From NCBI GenBank assembly GCA_022885665.1, contig JAGQDJ010000160.1:1-64000 (forward strand): 64,000 nt of DNA, given 5' to 3'. The notes under the pieces are model-generated. The model was not told the origin of the DNA, did not search any database, and saw only the letters and a list, made by a program, of their open reading frames with translations. Both the position numbers and the translations under genes were made by a program. How positions within the stretch are numbered: position 1 is the first letter of the stretch; the number at the start of each line of letters is the position of its first letter. Shown piece after piece: positions 12,089 to 23,146 of the stretch. Origin of the DNA: Triops longicaudatus (taxonomy: Eukaryota > Arthropoda > Branchiopoda > Notostraca > Triopsidae).

Positions 12089-15000
12089 CTATTGCTCCTT
12101 GGTAGCCACAAAGCCTTTGTTGACATGGCCTTCGGTAGCCACTTGTACAGTTTCTAGTTGACTGGTAGGCGGTTTCCCTAAACAAAACAAAAAAGAAAAA
12201 AAAACATAATTAACGCAGAGTGAAAAGAACGCGAATGGAAAGATACATTGGAATGTCATACTAAAAAAACTAAAAGATTTTGTTCACTAGAGAGGTGTTT
12301 TTTATTTTTTAGTTTATTATTTTTTTATCAATATTTTATTTTTATTCTTATTTTTTTTACGAAGACCAGCATAATCTTTTTTCTATTGTTAGCGTGTTGA
12401 GGGAATCTAAGCCCACGATTTTAAAATTGTAGATTCTTCAGAATAAACACATTCAGTTTGTTATTCCTATATTGATAATAGTCTCCGGAAAATGTACGTA
12501 CTTTTGGGTGTGAAAAGAAGTTTTTCCAGGTTCAAGAACGGCGCTTCGATGCAAACGGAAGCGATGAACGCTAAGCCCATAGCGAGTACCAAGGTCGACA
12601 AGAAATGCAGCACCTGCAATTTAATCAGTTGCATGAAATAACGTAACAAGATAAGCGTACTTAGTAACGTACCGAGTCAATGACGGTGTAATACGATACA
12701 ACGCGCACCCTCGCGTAGTAGAGTCCGATCCAGTTCAAGTGGATCAGGTACGTGCAATACGTCAGTCGACTTAGAGGAATGAATGCCGACCATGATAACA
12801 ATCTATTCACAAAGCCTGCGAAGAAAAAGAATACGGTAATGGAATACTTCATGTCAGGTAGTTAGTCAATACCTCCGTAACCGTGGACGCAAGCGAAAAC
12901 GACCCAACTGAGCGAAACTGCCCACGCAAAACGGTGCAAACTGGCGTAAATAACCGACACTGCTTCGGGAATGGTCGGAGCTTTTGTTTCATCAACGTAA
13001 CCGCATAATCCATACAGTACGGCTAACGCAGTAGCGGTAGCTGCGCACCAGCCAGTAACGACGACCCAAGGCTTCATTTTGATGTCGTAGTTGCGTGTTT
13101 TGTGGAACACGTAACCCATGAAAATGCCCACCAAGTATACTTGAATGCGACACCATGGTGCGATGTAATAGTCGTTGAAGTAGTCCATCATTGAGGTAGC
13201 CGAATCACTGTTAAGATTTTTTTCTATTATAGTAGATCGTTTTTTTTTTCAACAAAAATGGAATTACTAGTATTGATAGAAAAAAAACATACTAAAAATA
13301 AAACAGATCCACAAGCAGGGTATTTACTTGTTTTAGATTAAATTTCAAAACCATTTATGAATCTTGTTTGTTTGTTTAGTGAAGGCTTGTTAAGTCACGT
13401 CTAATTGTGTGAGTTTGGCAACGTTATTTGCCGCTAACTTAATGTAATGATGATTTTATGGAAATTTAGACGTTTATCGACGTTTAGTTGTGTCAGTTTT
13501 GAACACGTGCCTTTCTTGCTTTTGCCTCCAGTAGAGCATGACGTAATTTTTGCAAAGTTAGCAAAAAGATTAATCAATTTGAATGGCATCCTATAGTTGT
13601 AAACATAAGCAAACCTCTAGTCGGTTGGCTTAGCTCCTAGCACACTCTAGTGACGCTCCGAAGAACTCTTTGTCTATGACCGAAAAGGATAACTTACGAT
13701 CGAATGATCATTAGAGTAGGTGGCAAATTCTCGACGGCTACGATAGCCATGGTGCCTGCAATGAAGCCTAAGGTAGCCACGCCCAAGAAAGCCAAGCCAG
13801 CCTTGGGCCAACGCCATAATAGGTACACGAACAGTGGCGACACCAGGAACATCTGCATGTCGTTAGCCAAGTACCACGTCTCTCCCATACACTACATAAT
13901 CAGGAAAAAGAGGTTTATCAGTATTTAAGCTGAAAATTATAAAACTTAGAAAATGAATGGAGATAAGCAAAAATAATAATAGTAAATTAATGTAAATTGA
14001 TATGGCATTCAAGTATTAAAAATAGTTCAAGAAAATCGAATCAGTTCTTAAAGATTTTGCCAAAAGATGTGTAATTCCAAGTAGCACAAGTACGCGAAAA
14101 ATATGTTTCGTTGTCGCTAGACGTATATAAGGCGCATACAATACACGTAAAGAAACGGTTGAAGATGTGTGTTGCTACTAAGAGTGAACTTACCATGGCG
14201 TTGTCCAAGTCATTAGGGAAAAAATTGTTTATGTACAAGAAATGCTTCCACCATGAACTTCTGCAACCGTTTGACATCGCTACAACGTTACCCCAGAAGG
14301 GTCCAGAACCCACGTAGACCATCAAGGTCGCAATGAACGCGAGAATAAAAGCGTAAACCGGGGTCAACCTAAGTTAAACAATTTTAAAAAATTCTTTTCG
14401 AAAGTTTGGAAACTTTATTACCTCAAGTAACGATGGAGGTACACCATCGGTACGTTAAATTTGCCTCGGCTTTTGTCCAACTCGCGTAGAGCTACGTAAG
14501 CGACTAGTAATCCACTCAAGAAGAAGAAAGTATCGACCGAAACCGTTGCGTTGCCGATAACTTGGAAAGACCAAAGCAATCCATCCTGAAAAAAATACGT
14601 CACTATGACGGATATTTTTTCTTTCCAGAAGTATTCTTATTCCTACGGTGTTTCATATTTAATACTTGCTAAAAATATTTTTTAAATTTATTTCAAAACA
14701 CTACAAGGCTATTTCTAAGATTATTTACCCTAACTTATCTCCAAAATTTGTTTTGATTTGTCTATTTTTAATAGAACGCAAAACAAGAGATAGATTAATG
14801 TACTTTTTTAGCTTGTGCAGTATTGGCATTTGCTGCAGACAGACATTCCATCCACGAATGACCTAGAACGACCCAGGTCATGGACAAGAAGCGAATTCCA
14901 TGTAAGCACGACAAATTTCCTTCTGAAGAAGCGTTGGTATTCAGAATCTTCGATCCGTTACTCAAAACAGAGAAACTGAGCAAAATCTGATTGCCAGTGA

Positions 15001-16843
15001 GTAAATCTGTCTTGGATTGGCCGGTCCATTGCAAATAACTGTCGTACGCTGTACCAAGTACCAGCATCAGCGCAACTAGACTGAAACAAACTCTGCCAAA
15101 AATAAAACAAACTTTAATACAACACTTCGAAGGAACGTTGTTGATTTAGTATTTCAATTAAACGAATTACGCAAAAATTTTGGCTGCAATTTTTCGACAT
15201 ATTTTATTGCATTCTTAGAAATATTTGATCTAAACTTCGTTTCTAATTTTTATTTTTTAAGATTTTTTTATTTTAAGTTTCTTTGATTTTTTATTTCGAA
15301 TTTTTAGAAATACTTCATTTTAAATGCTTAGAATTGTTTTGTTTTGTATTTAAATATTCTACGTGAATTTTGCAATATCTTATTCGAATTAGCTAAAAAA
15401 TGTCTTAGTTTCGAAAAATTTTGGAATTGATTTACATGACTGTGATAGTGGCACCATCGTATTCCTTTTCATTGCCAGCTACAGTGCAGTAGTCTTCACT
15501 CGCGATCGGAATGATCCTTGTATGGCCAATGGCGTGGCTGCCAATACTGTCAGCTACTGCGATGCCAATATCGTTGGCAGAACAACTTGAGGGTAGACAG
15601 AAAGCTAAGGATGGCAAATAGCCAATAAGAGCTGGATTGGTGACGTTCATAAACATCTAAATAAATAATTCATTAATGCAATTTTGTAATAGAATAAGAA
15701 AGTAGAATGTACTGGATCAATAGGAGGTCCAAAGAGGCTCAACAAGCGCAGCAAACCAAACATGGATGTCGGCATATCTTCCTTCGTCTCACTAGATGGC
15801 AGTGTCACCGGTTCCAGGAAGACTGAACAGTATTTGCCGGTAAAAAGAGTTTTTCCGTCCACTTCCAGTCCTTTGACGCTTAGACACTGGTCGAAGTGAC
15901 CCATTGGGTGCGTATTGCCGCTCGCAATACCTTCTGGTAGTTTGCCAGTAGCGTCGTACACTAGCAAATGATTTAAACGTACAAACTCGTTATTGCAAAA
16001 TTTAGTTTCCATTCCATTGCATTGCCGTTCTAAAATAATTCTGCAAATTTTCTAATTTTTAATTATATTTTATCTTTTGTTTTAATCGTGCAGCTATTTT
16101 AGGAATTTTCAAGATTTTTTCCCAATTACATCCTACTAGTTACAGTCAACAGTCCCACGATCTTCCTCACTGTAACTCGTCTTACGCGGATTCTCTCCTG
16201 CAACTGCCATAAGAATTATATGGACAGCTTCGTTTTACGCGGATCGAGGCACCGAAGTTCAAGGAAACTTTCGCTCTTGGCTTGCTAAATCTATTCGTTA
16301 GTTACTATTCAATGTAATTATTCGAGAATATACACTCCTATGTAATTTCTACTATTATTTCGTAACTAACAACCAGTCATTTAAATGAATTTAGTTAAAT
16401 TTGCGATATTTTGCTCTTTTGAGGCGAAAGATTTAAAAAATCTGATAAAATTCTAGGAGGCGTGGCTTACTTTTTAAGGCCCATCCAGCGAAACCGGCTA
16501 CCGAATCGGCATAAATCCAACTGTCTTCTCTGCATTTTTGGCTGATTTGCTCGTTGTCACTCGCTGTAGGAATGCTTAAAGCCGTCCAGGCGCTGAAGAG
16601 CACGCTTGGAATGATACTTCCGTTACGTGGCCTAGCTAATGCATTTTGATCTGTCCAAGACCAACTTAGCCCTTCTTGCTTCGATTCTTCCAGAGCTTGT
16701 TGTATCTCTTGTCGCAGATCTTGAACGATTTCCGCATGTTGGCTCGTGTAACGCAAACGTGCCGGGATATGGTGCGGAATCTGGGCCGCAACAATAGTTA
16801 AACACGTTGTAACACCTATTAAGAACTTCAAAAATGACCACAT
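12089..16843 (-). CDS. NRF-6-like acyltransferase, paralog B
   Basis: Tandem paralog of the gene at 2021-8424, with the same 11-exon structure. Exons 2 and 5-10 have identical lengths in both (248, 164, 175, 194, 335, 143, 112 bp). Phase-checked model (780 aa): 16471-16843, 15713-15960, 15436-15656, 14804-15092, 14422-14585, 14194-14368, 13698-13891, 12873-13207, 12673-12815, 12502-12613, 12089-12177. The start gives a clean signal peptide (MWSFLKFLIGVTTCLTIVAAQ). NRF domain Cys are kept (SQKCREDSWIYADS, FCLPSSCS), and the acyltransferase_3 part has SCLHGIRFLSMTWVVLGHS and FFFLSGLLVAYVALREL. The tail (RKPPTSQLETVQVATEGHVN...) is unlike that of paralog A, so the C-termini have diverged by exon replacement or extension. 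A TATA box lies upstream. The substrate is unknown. Confidence 0.92.
16150..16255 (-). repeat. Dispersed repeat copy 1 (cgcgtaa family)
   Basis: The reverse complement reads ttcggtgcctcgatccgcgt...ataattcttatg...ccgcgtaagacgag. It closely matches the copy at 18985-19115. It lies in the first intron of acyltransferase B. Confidence 0.7.
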
Positions 16844-16959
16844 GGTTCACAATAAGTCTTTCACATAAAAATGACTAGTTTGAAGGATCTCTTCGTTATC
16901 TTACACTAACTTGACGAGATAACTCACCAGAATGACGTGCAAAATATTCCTTCGGCCTA

Positions 16960-16967
16960 CTTTTATA
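16960..16967 (-). promoter_or_regulatory. TATA box of acyltransferase B
   Basis: TATAAAAG on the - strand, about 120 bp upstream of the start codon. It predicts a start site near 16935 and a 5'UTR of about 90 nt. Confidence 0.6.
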
Positions 16968-17772
16968 CCTTGCCCACCTTGTCGTGAAAGCCATAAGGGT
17001 AAGGGTAGCAAATATTATTGCATCACGGCGTGATAAAAAGGAGGACTATACCCTAAAAGGGCTTTTATCTCTTGTGCCTTAGGCAAAAGTCCATTGGGTC
17101 CTAATGAAACACGTTAGACTTTGGCCAGCGCCTTGTAACTTGAAACCTTAATTGTGTTACTAGTGAATTAATTGCTTTTTTATCTTGTACGGACATTTAC
17201 CTATCTAGAGAAGGTATTTTTCTTATAGCCGGTGACTTATCAAGGCATTTGCAAAGCGACCTTGAGGAAGAAATTCAAGTTATGCCATTTTCCTAAAACG
17301 GTTCCAAAGCTGAAAATCTTTTGTTTTTGGATTCACACGGAGATTACCAATTAATCCTTACGTCACACTGTCCTTTTTAGTCTATGAAATATTTCCGTAA
17401 AACTCATAGAGCCTGTTACAGCTGTGTGTTACGTTTTTAGGTTGGAATCCAACGGCTACGCGTTGGATTTAAAACTGAAGCCAATTTTCTTTCAGTTTCT
17501 GTCACAAAACTATAGTAATGCTAAAATCTCATGATTCTGTTCATAAAGTCAGTTCAACAACGCTTTATTTTTGTTTCTATCTATTTTGTTAAAGTTTCTG
17601 TTACTAGTTGACCATTGCGTACAGATTCGAAATTTCGATAGCGTGGCTCCATTAAGTAACGCCATCTGTTATGATGCTAAAACATTGAACTCCACGTCAT
17701 TTATTATTGTTCATGTGCTTTTCACGATTTCCTTCAAAATCTTCACAAATAGTATCGTAAATTAACAGCAGA
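16968..17772. other. Intergenic between acyltransferase B and DHRS7B
   Basis: A divergent promoter region serving acyltransferase B (-) and DHRS7B (+). No coding frame is supported. The open frame at 17571-17765 has no motif. Confidence 0.55.
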
Positions 17773-19676
17773 ATGGTACGACATTTAACGCTAAACAAGG
17801 ACTACCACCCCAGTAGTCCTGGAACCCCGAAAACTCCTGGTAAACTTTTTCCGACTTATCAAATTCCAAATCGTTAATGTCCCATTTTGAAGTCATTTTT
17901 CGCTAAAATCTGAATAAATTTTTCCTTTTAGTTCTAGGATCCGTGGAAGCACCCGAACATGCAACTTTGGGAGCAAAAGCGTTTAAAATAACGCCAAGTT
18001 CACCAGAAGGCCCATTGATAATGCTTTGGAACAGTTTACCAACGTTCAACAACATCGTTTCTTCCATTCTAGTGCCCCTAACTCTTCCTTTTGCTGCATT
18101 CCATTTCATATTTAACCTATACTCCATTCTGCGTTCACGTCACACTTTAGAAGGCAAAGTAATTTCATTTAAAAAAAACAAACAAAAAATTCCATCAATT
18201 AAAACGATTTTTTCGTAATTAAAGGTTGTACTCATTACTGGAGCGAGTTCTGGGTTAGGAAAAGCGTTGGCAGCCGCATTTTATAGTGAAGGATGTCGCT
18301 TAATCCTGTGTTCGAGAAATAAAGACCAATTAGCAGCGGTTCGTTCGGAATTGCTTCAAAAGCCGACCGTAATTAATAAATTTCGGAGCAACTATATTGA
18401 TTTTATGCTATTTCTTTTTAATCGATACCAGTCAGTTCTTCTGCGCTTTCTATAATTTTTTTATGATTTTTTACATTTTTTTATACATTTATTTTTGCAA
18501 TTGTCAATATTTTCCCATTTAGCTCTTCGTGATTCGTTTTTTTTTATTCATAATCCGATTTTAAACGATTTTAGTGAATTTGTTATTCATTTCTATTGAA
18601 TGTTTGACGAATTTTAAACTCCTTGTTTGTTTCAGAATCGGGAGACGGTTTATCCGCCCGTAATTGTTCCAATGGATTTGTCTGATGCGGACCAAATTTG
18701 CTTAAAAGCCGAAGAAGCGCTTGGAATTTACGGTCACGTGGACTTGCTGGTGAATAACGCGGGCATTAGCTACCGAGGTGAAGTTCTGCACACAAAATTG
18801 GAAGTGGATCAACAATTAATGCAAGTTAACTACTTTGGAACGGTGGCATTAACCAAAGCAATTTTGCCATCCATGATTCAGTGTAAATCTGGGCATATTA
18901 TCATGGTGAGCAGTGTGCAAGGCAAGATTGGCCTTCCTTTTAGGTAATTTTAAATGTAAAATAACGAAAGAAAACGAAAAACAGCGGAAATGCCTCGGTT
19001 TTCGGTGCCTCGACCGCGTAACTGAAATCTTCCCCTATAATTCTTATGAGAATCGAGGGAAGAAACCCGCGTAAGGCGAGGTCGATGGATCGAAAGCGAG
19101 GAACTGATGAGTGTAACTAAGAGGATATCATTCAAGTAGAGATGACAAAGCGCTTTGAAGTATATTAATCAAACTTTGGACCTTTAGGTCATGTTACAGT
19201 GCGTCCAAGCACGCACTCCAAGCGTTTAGCGATTGTTTAAGAGCCGAAGTTCACCAAGATAAGATCAAAGTGACAGTCGTTGATCCGGGTTACATCCAAA
19301 CGAATTTATCAATGAATGCGGTGACCGGATCGGGTTCTTGTTACGGAAGTAATCAATGCGCTCTAAAAAATAAAAAAAAAATATTTTTTTTTTCCTTTCT
19401 TCATTTTTCTTTCTTTAACTATTCTATCTTTTTGTATATCTTTAATGATTTTTAATTAAAGTGATGGATAAGACGACTGCAAATGGTGAAGCACCCGAAA
19501 AAGTTGCATCCGAAATAATTCGCGCGGTGAAGCAAGGGAAAGAGGAGCTCATTATCGCCAGCTTTACGACGAGATTAGCCATTTATCTCCGTACGGTGTT
19601 TCCAACATTGTTTTTCGTCATTATGAATCACCGAGCGTCAAAGAACGAAGGTGGTGTTAATGCGAAACAAGATTGA
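17773..19676 (+). CDS. DHRS7B: Dehydrogenase/reductase SDR family 7B
   Basis: A short-chain dehydrogenase/reductase using NAD(P). DHRS7B homologs are membrane-anchored and linked to acyl-DHAP reduction in peroxisome/ER ether-lipid synthesis; that role is inferred from the family. Phase-checked six-exon model (373 aa): 17773-17839, 17932-18158, 18225-18368, 18636-18943, 19188-19348, 19462-19676. An N-terminal membrane segment (about residues 70-95, IVSSILVPLTLPFAAFHFIF) precedes the Rossmann fold. The nucleotide motif is VVLITGASSGLGKALA, the NNAG motif is DLLVNNAGISYRG, the catalytic Ser is in IIMVSSVQGKIGLPF, and YSASK supplies Tyr and Lys, followed by VDPGYIQTN. Intron 4 (18944-19187) carries a dispersed repeat. 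It is longer than vertebrate DHRS7B (about 325 aa) because of an N-terminal extension. It converges on TMEM11. Confidence 0.9.
18985..19115 (+). repeat. Dispersed repeat copy 2 (cgcgtaa family)
   Basis: ttcggtgcctcgaccgcgta ... ttcttatgagaa ... cccgcgtaaggcgaggtc, with internal inverted-repeat character (tcttccc/gggaaga). It lies in intron 4 of DHRS7B. Related copies are at about 16150, 40270 and 50165. Confidence 0.7.
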
Positions 19677-20456
19677 TTACCGAACAAAGAAAAAGAACAC
19701 GTTTTTTGTACATTAGTCTGTTGTAAAGGGTTTGTATCTTGCGGTTTGTAAATATTAAGTCTTTACGAAACGGGAGAAACGAACTGTGTCTGCTTTCTAT
19801 ATAGTTTTTAGCGCAAAAGGAATTATATTATTAAAGTTACGATTATCGTTATTACACTAATAGTTAGTGTACATGAAATTGGGTGCAGTGCGACGAAAAA
19901 ACTGAAAGAAATCGTTTTTTAAAGAACAACTTATAGGAAAAGCATTAATATAATTGCCGTTTGCGTAAGCATGTGAAACATTAACGTATTTAGTAACAAT
20001 ATTTAAAGATAATACCGTTTGTTACCGAACTTTCTGCGAAAAACTCATAATGACGTCTGCATCACAGCGAACCTGGCGGTAAAACTTGGAAACTTGCGTT
20101 AAAATTCCGTCTGGTATCACGGAACACTCTTAAAAGCTAATAATTCAGTTTCCTGAAAACATAACCCATTGTTAAAAAAATAGAGAAGTTTCATGCGAAT
20201 TTTTGAATTTTATTGTAAAGGGATTTCAGTGTGTATTCGTTGTATATACAAAGTCTAAAACGGGGATCCAATTTTCTTCCTGCTCATCTTCATCTTCTTT
20301 AACACATCTTTAAGGACTATGGAATGCAAAATCCCTACATTCATAAAAAATGTCTTCTAAGGAGAGCTGACAAGTATTTCCATGCAGTTTGAAGGACATT
20401 TTAGTTATGTTGCCTAACTTTTCTTTCGCTTTATTTCTATTAAGACTAATCGCTAT
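19677..20456. other. Convergent 3' region between DHRS7B and TMEM11
   Basis: AT-rich with no supported ORF. It must contain the two opposing 3'UTRs. Confidence 0.6.
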
Positions 20457-21246
20457 TTATTTGCAAGCTTGGAAAACTCTCCAAGCACAGAAAACAGCGG
20501 CCAATAAGGAAATGGTGCAATGAAGCGCTTTACGTCGTTTATCGTCACGTCTCACGAGGACAATCGGCGATGAGGAGCCTAATCCTTGTAAAGGAAGTTT
20601 GGCCAAGCGTCTGGTATCGTGCTCCACTTGATATTTGCAACAAGGATCAAATTGCCAGGAAATGGTATATAAAGACGTACAAAAAATGGACACGATACCG
20701 AACGGAGTGCAAATATACGGCCGTTCGTTCCACAGAAAACCTGAAAAATAATCGCCAAAAATTAAAATACTCGCCTTCAGCCTTCATTTGAGCCTTAAAG
20801 GCTGTGAAGTTTATTAGAGAGCGAATATATATTTAAGTAAATCTAATTACCAGTAATTAACGCGCCCAAGCCCGACAAAACGGCCGTTTTGTGCAAACAA
20901 TTGCCTACAGCGATCCAACGCGCCGTTTCATCGCCTAAACGCATAGGTTCTATGACTATAATTGGAACAGCTGCTTCTAAAGCTCTTTCTAGCTCCAGTT
21001 CGAAGGTTTCTTGTGCATTTTCGCCCTCGTAAATCTCCCGCACAACAGCCACTTCCGGTGTGATGAGGAATTCCCTGCAAAAACTCCATTATTTGAAATC
21101 TTTTTACCCAAAGGTTATTATAATGGTAGAAAACGAAGAGTTATAGCTGCTAGTCCAGAAATTATAAAACAAGCTTACTCATTATCATCCTTTTTAACCA
21201 TTTTGAAGGTCTCAGGTGGCATTGGATTACGATAATAATAAAGCAT
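20457..21246 (-). CDS. TMEM11: Transmembrane protein 11, mitochondrial
   Basis: An inner mitochondrial membrane protein of the TMEM11/PMI family, which shapes cristae and associates with MICOS. Phase-checked three-exon model (191 aa; human is 192): 21179-21246, 20851-21074, 20457-20740. Diagnostic blocks: REIYEGENAQETFELELERA, RLGDETARWIAVGNCLHKTA, LWNERPYICTPFGIVSIFC, YTISWQFDPCCKYQVE and SSPIVLVRRDDKRRKALH. Two membrane segments flank the middle (VLSGLGALITGF and the segment after RPYICTPFG). The ATG (21244-21246) directly follows a splice acceptor, so there must be a separate 5'UTR exon in the short gap to RNPS1. Head-to-head with RNPS1. Confidence 0.95.
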
Positions 21247-21457
21247 CTAAATAAAACAACGCTGTAGTTAAGTTTATTCTGTTATGAGGGACTTATTATC
21301 TTTATTTTAAGCTTTTTATTTAAAAGTAAGACTTGGGGTAGTTTCAAGTAAAAAAAAATAGAGAAAGATCAAAGTTTGAGACATTGTTAACACAGTCCGG
21401 CAACGGTGTCAGTTTGTATACAGTGAAAGGGACGCCATTGATCATAACAAATCCAAA
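21247..21457. promoter_or_regulatory. Shared divergent promoter region, TMEM11/RNPS1
   Basis: Only 211 bp separate the two start codons, which face away from each other. Both 5'UTRs, a TMEM11 5'UTR intron and the core promoters must lie here. No TATA box is evident. Bidirectionality is inferred from the layout. Confidence 0.55.
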
Positions 21458-23146
21458 ATGTAAGTTTATCGACGATTAGCTCGAACATCTGATGATACTG
21501 TGCGCTGAAATCTACTAGATTACAATAAAGACTCGTATATTGAAGTATTTAAAGGAAAATGAAGTTGATTGAATAGATATTTCCGGGGTTTTATGTGTTT
21601 GTTTTGACCGGCTTTTGGCGCCAAAGGGAATAACACTGGACTAATTTCATCATTATTGCGTTTATTTCAGGGCAAGAAGTGAGAATAACGAGGCGGAAGA
21701 CAAGAAAGTGAAGAAAGGAGATGTACAAAAAGGAAAAGAGAAGGCTAAAGACCGAAGAGCGCGTAGCAGGAGCGATTCATCGAGCAGCGATAGCGACAGT
21801 GATTCTAGTCGCAGTTCAAGAAGCAGCTCAACTTCTTCTACCTCGTCTTCTTCGTCATCGGATTCCTCCTCGTCGAGCTCTTCAGGCTCGAGTTCCAGTT
21901 CGTCACGCTCAAGCGGCAGCCGTCGATCACCGAAAGCGAAAGAGTAAAGACAAACGAAAAAATGAATTGAAAAAATCTTCTTAACTATAAACACTTAAAA
22001 GAAGTCGATCAAAACATATTTGTTATAGGCTAATTAATATCTTTCCATTCACAGTGACCGTCGTAAGCCTTCTGACCGCAAAGAGCCGCTCACCAAAGGT
22101 TTAGACACCGATTCCAAGTCGAAAGGCGACTCTGAAAAGGCTAAAGAAATTTCTGGCGACAAAGATAAGAAAGAAGACGGTACCAAACGTCGCTCTAGGT
22201 AATTTGTAAGGAGAAAAACTCGATTTAAATTTTATTTTTATTTATTTTCGACATTTTTGTCCATATTTTTGACTTTGGAGCAGGTCTGCGTCGCCCAGGC
22301 GTCGCAAACGTTCCCCAACGCCACGCCCCACGCGTATTCACATCGGTCGTTTGACCCGGAACGTCACGAAAGACCACATAACGGAAATTTTTTCCGTTTA
22401 CGGCACAATTTCCAACGTAGAACTGCCCATGGACCGCATGCACTCGCAGTTACACCGCGGATTCGCGTATATCGAATTCAGCACGCCGGACGAAGCTGAA
22501 AACGCCATGAAACACATGGATGGAGGTTGTTATCTCCATTTTTTTTTAGGAAATTCGACCTTCTTTGTCGCAAAATTGAAGTTAAAATCGAATTGGAGCC
22601 AAATAGCTCTTAGGAATTAATATTTGTAAATTGAAAGTACTTGAAGTATTCACCAAAATTATGTTTTTAAGTATAAATAAGAATAATTAAGGCAAAATAA
22701 CGTTATTTCACGCGTTTCTAACTCATGTGAACTGGATAAGTGAATCTTAACAGTAATAAGCAAACAGAAACTAACATTGTACTTTTATTTTTCGCGTTTT
22801 AGGTCAAATTGACGGTCAAGAAATCACAGCAGCGCCTGTACTGATGCCCAAACAGCGTATGCCACCTGGTGGTGGCGGTGGTAGACGCTCGCCGCCGCCG
22901 TCGATGATGCGTCGTGGCTACCGGCGCTGGACACCGCGTTCTCCCCGCCGTTTCAACAATAGGAGAAGGTCACCGCCCCCTCCCCGGGGCGGCAGACGCT
23001 CTTCCCCCCGTCGTACTGGCCGAGATCGTCCGCGATCGCGTTCTAGGAACCCGGCGCCCCACAAATCTCGTTCTCGTTCGCGTTCACGCTCTCCAGCCAA
23101 CCGTCGTCGGCGCTATTCCCGCTCTTCGTCGTCGTCCTCCCGTTAA
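21458..23146 (+). CDS. RNPS1: RNA-binding protein with serine-rich domain 1
   Basis: A splicing activator and component of the ASAP/PSAP complexes and exon junction complex, acting in the nucleus. Phase-checked five-exon model (334 aa): 21458-21459, 21671-21943, 22055-22198, 22284-22525, 22803-23146. The start codon is split by an intron: AT ends exon 1 (followed by gtaagt) and G begins exon 2, giving MARSENNEAEDKK. Then comes a long Ser-rich tract (about residues 35-85), a Lys-rich linker, and an RRM from about residue 155 (IHIGRLTRNVTKDHITEIFS as RNP2; GFAYIEFSTPDEAENAMKHM as RNP1). The C-terminus is Arg/Ser/Pro-rich (RSRSRSRSP...SRSSSSSSR). Vertebrate RNPS1 is about 305 aa. No defects seen. 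Confidence 0.96.

Noticed and set aside
21662..21994. Acidic Glu-rich - strand frame
   Set aside because: It is the reverse complement of the Ser-codon tract of RNPS1.
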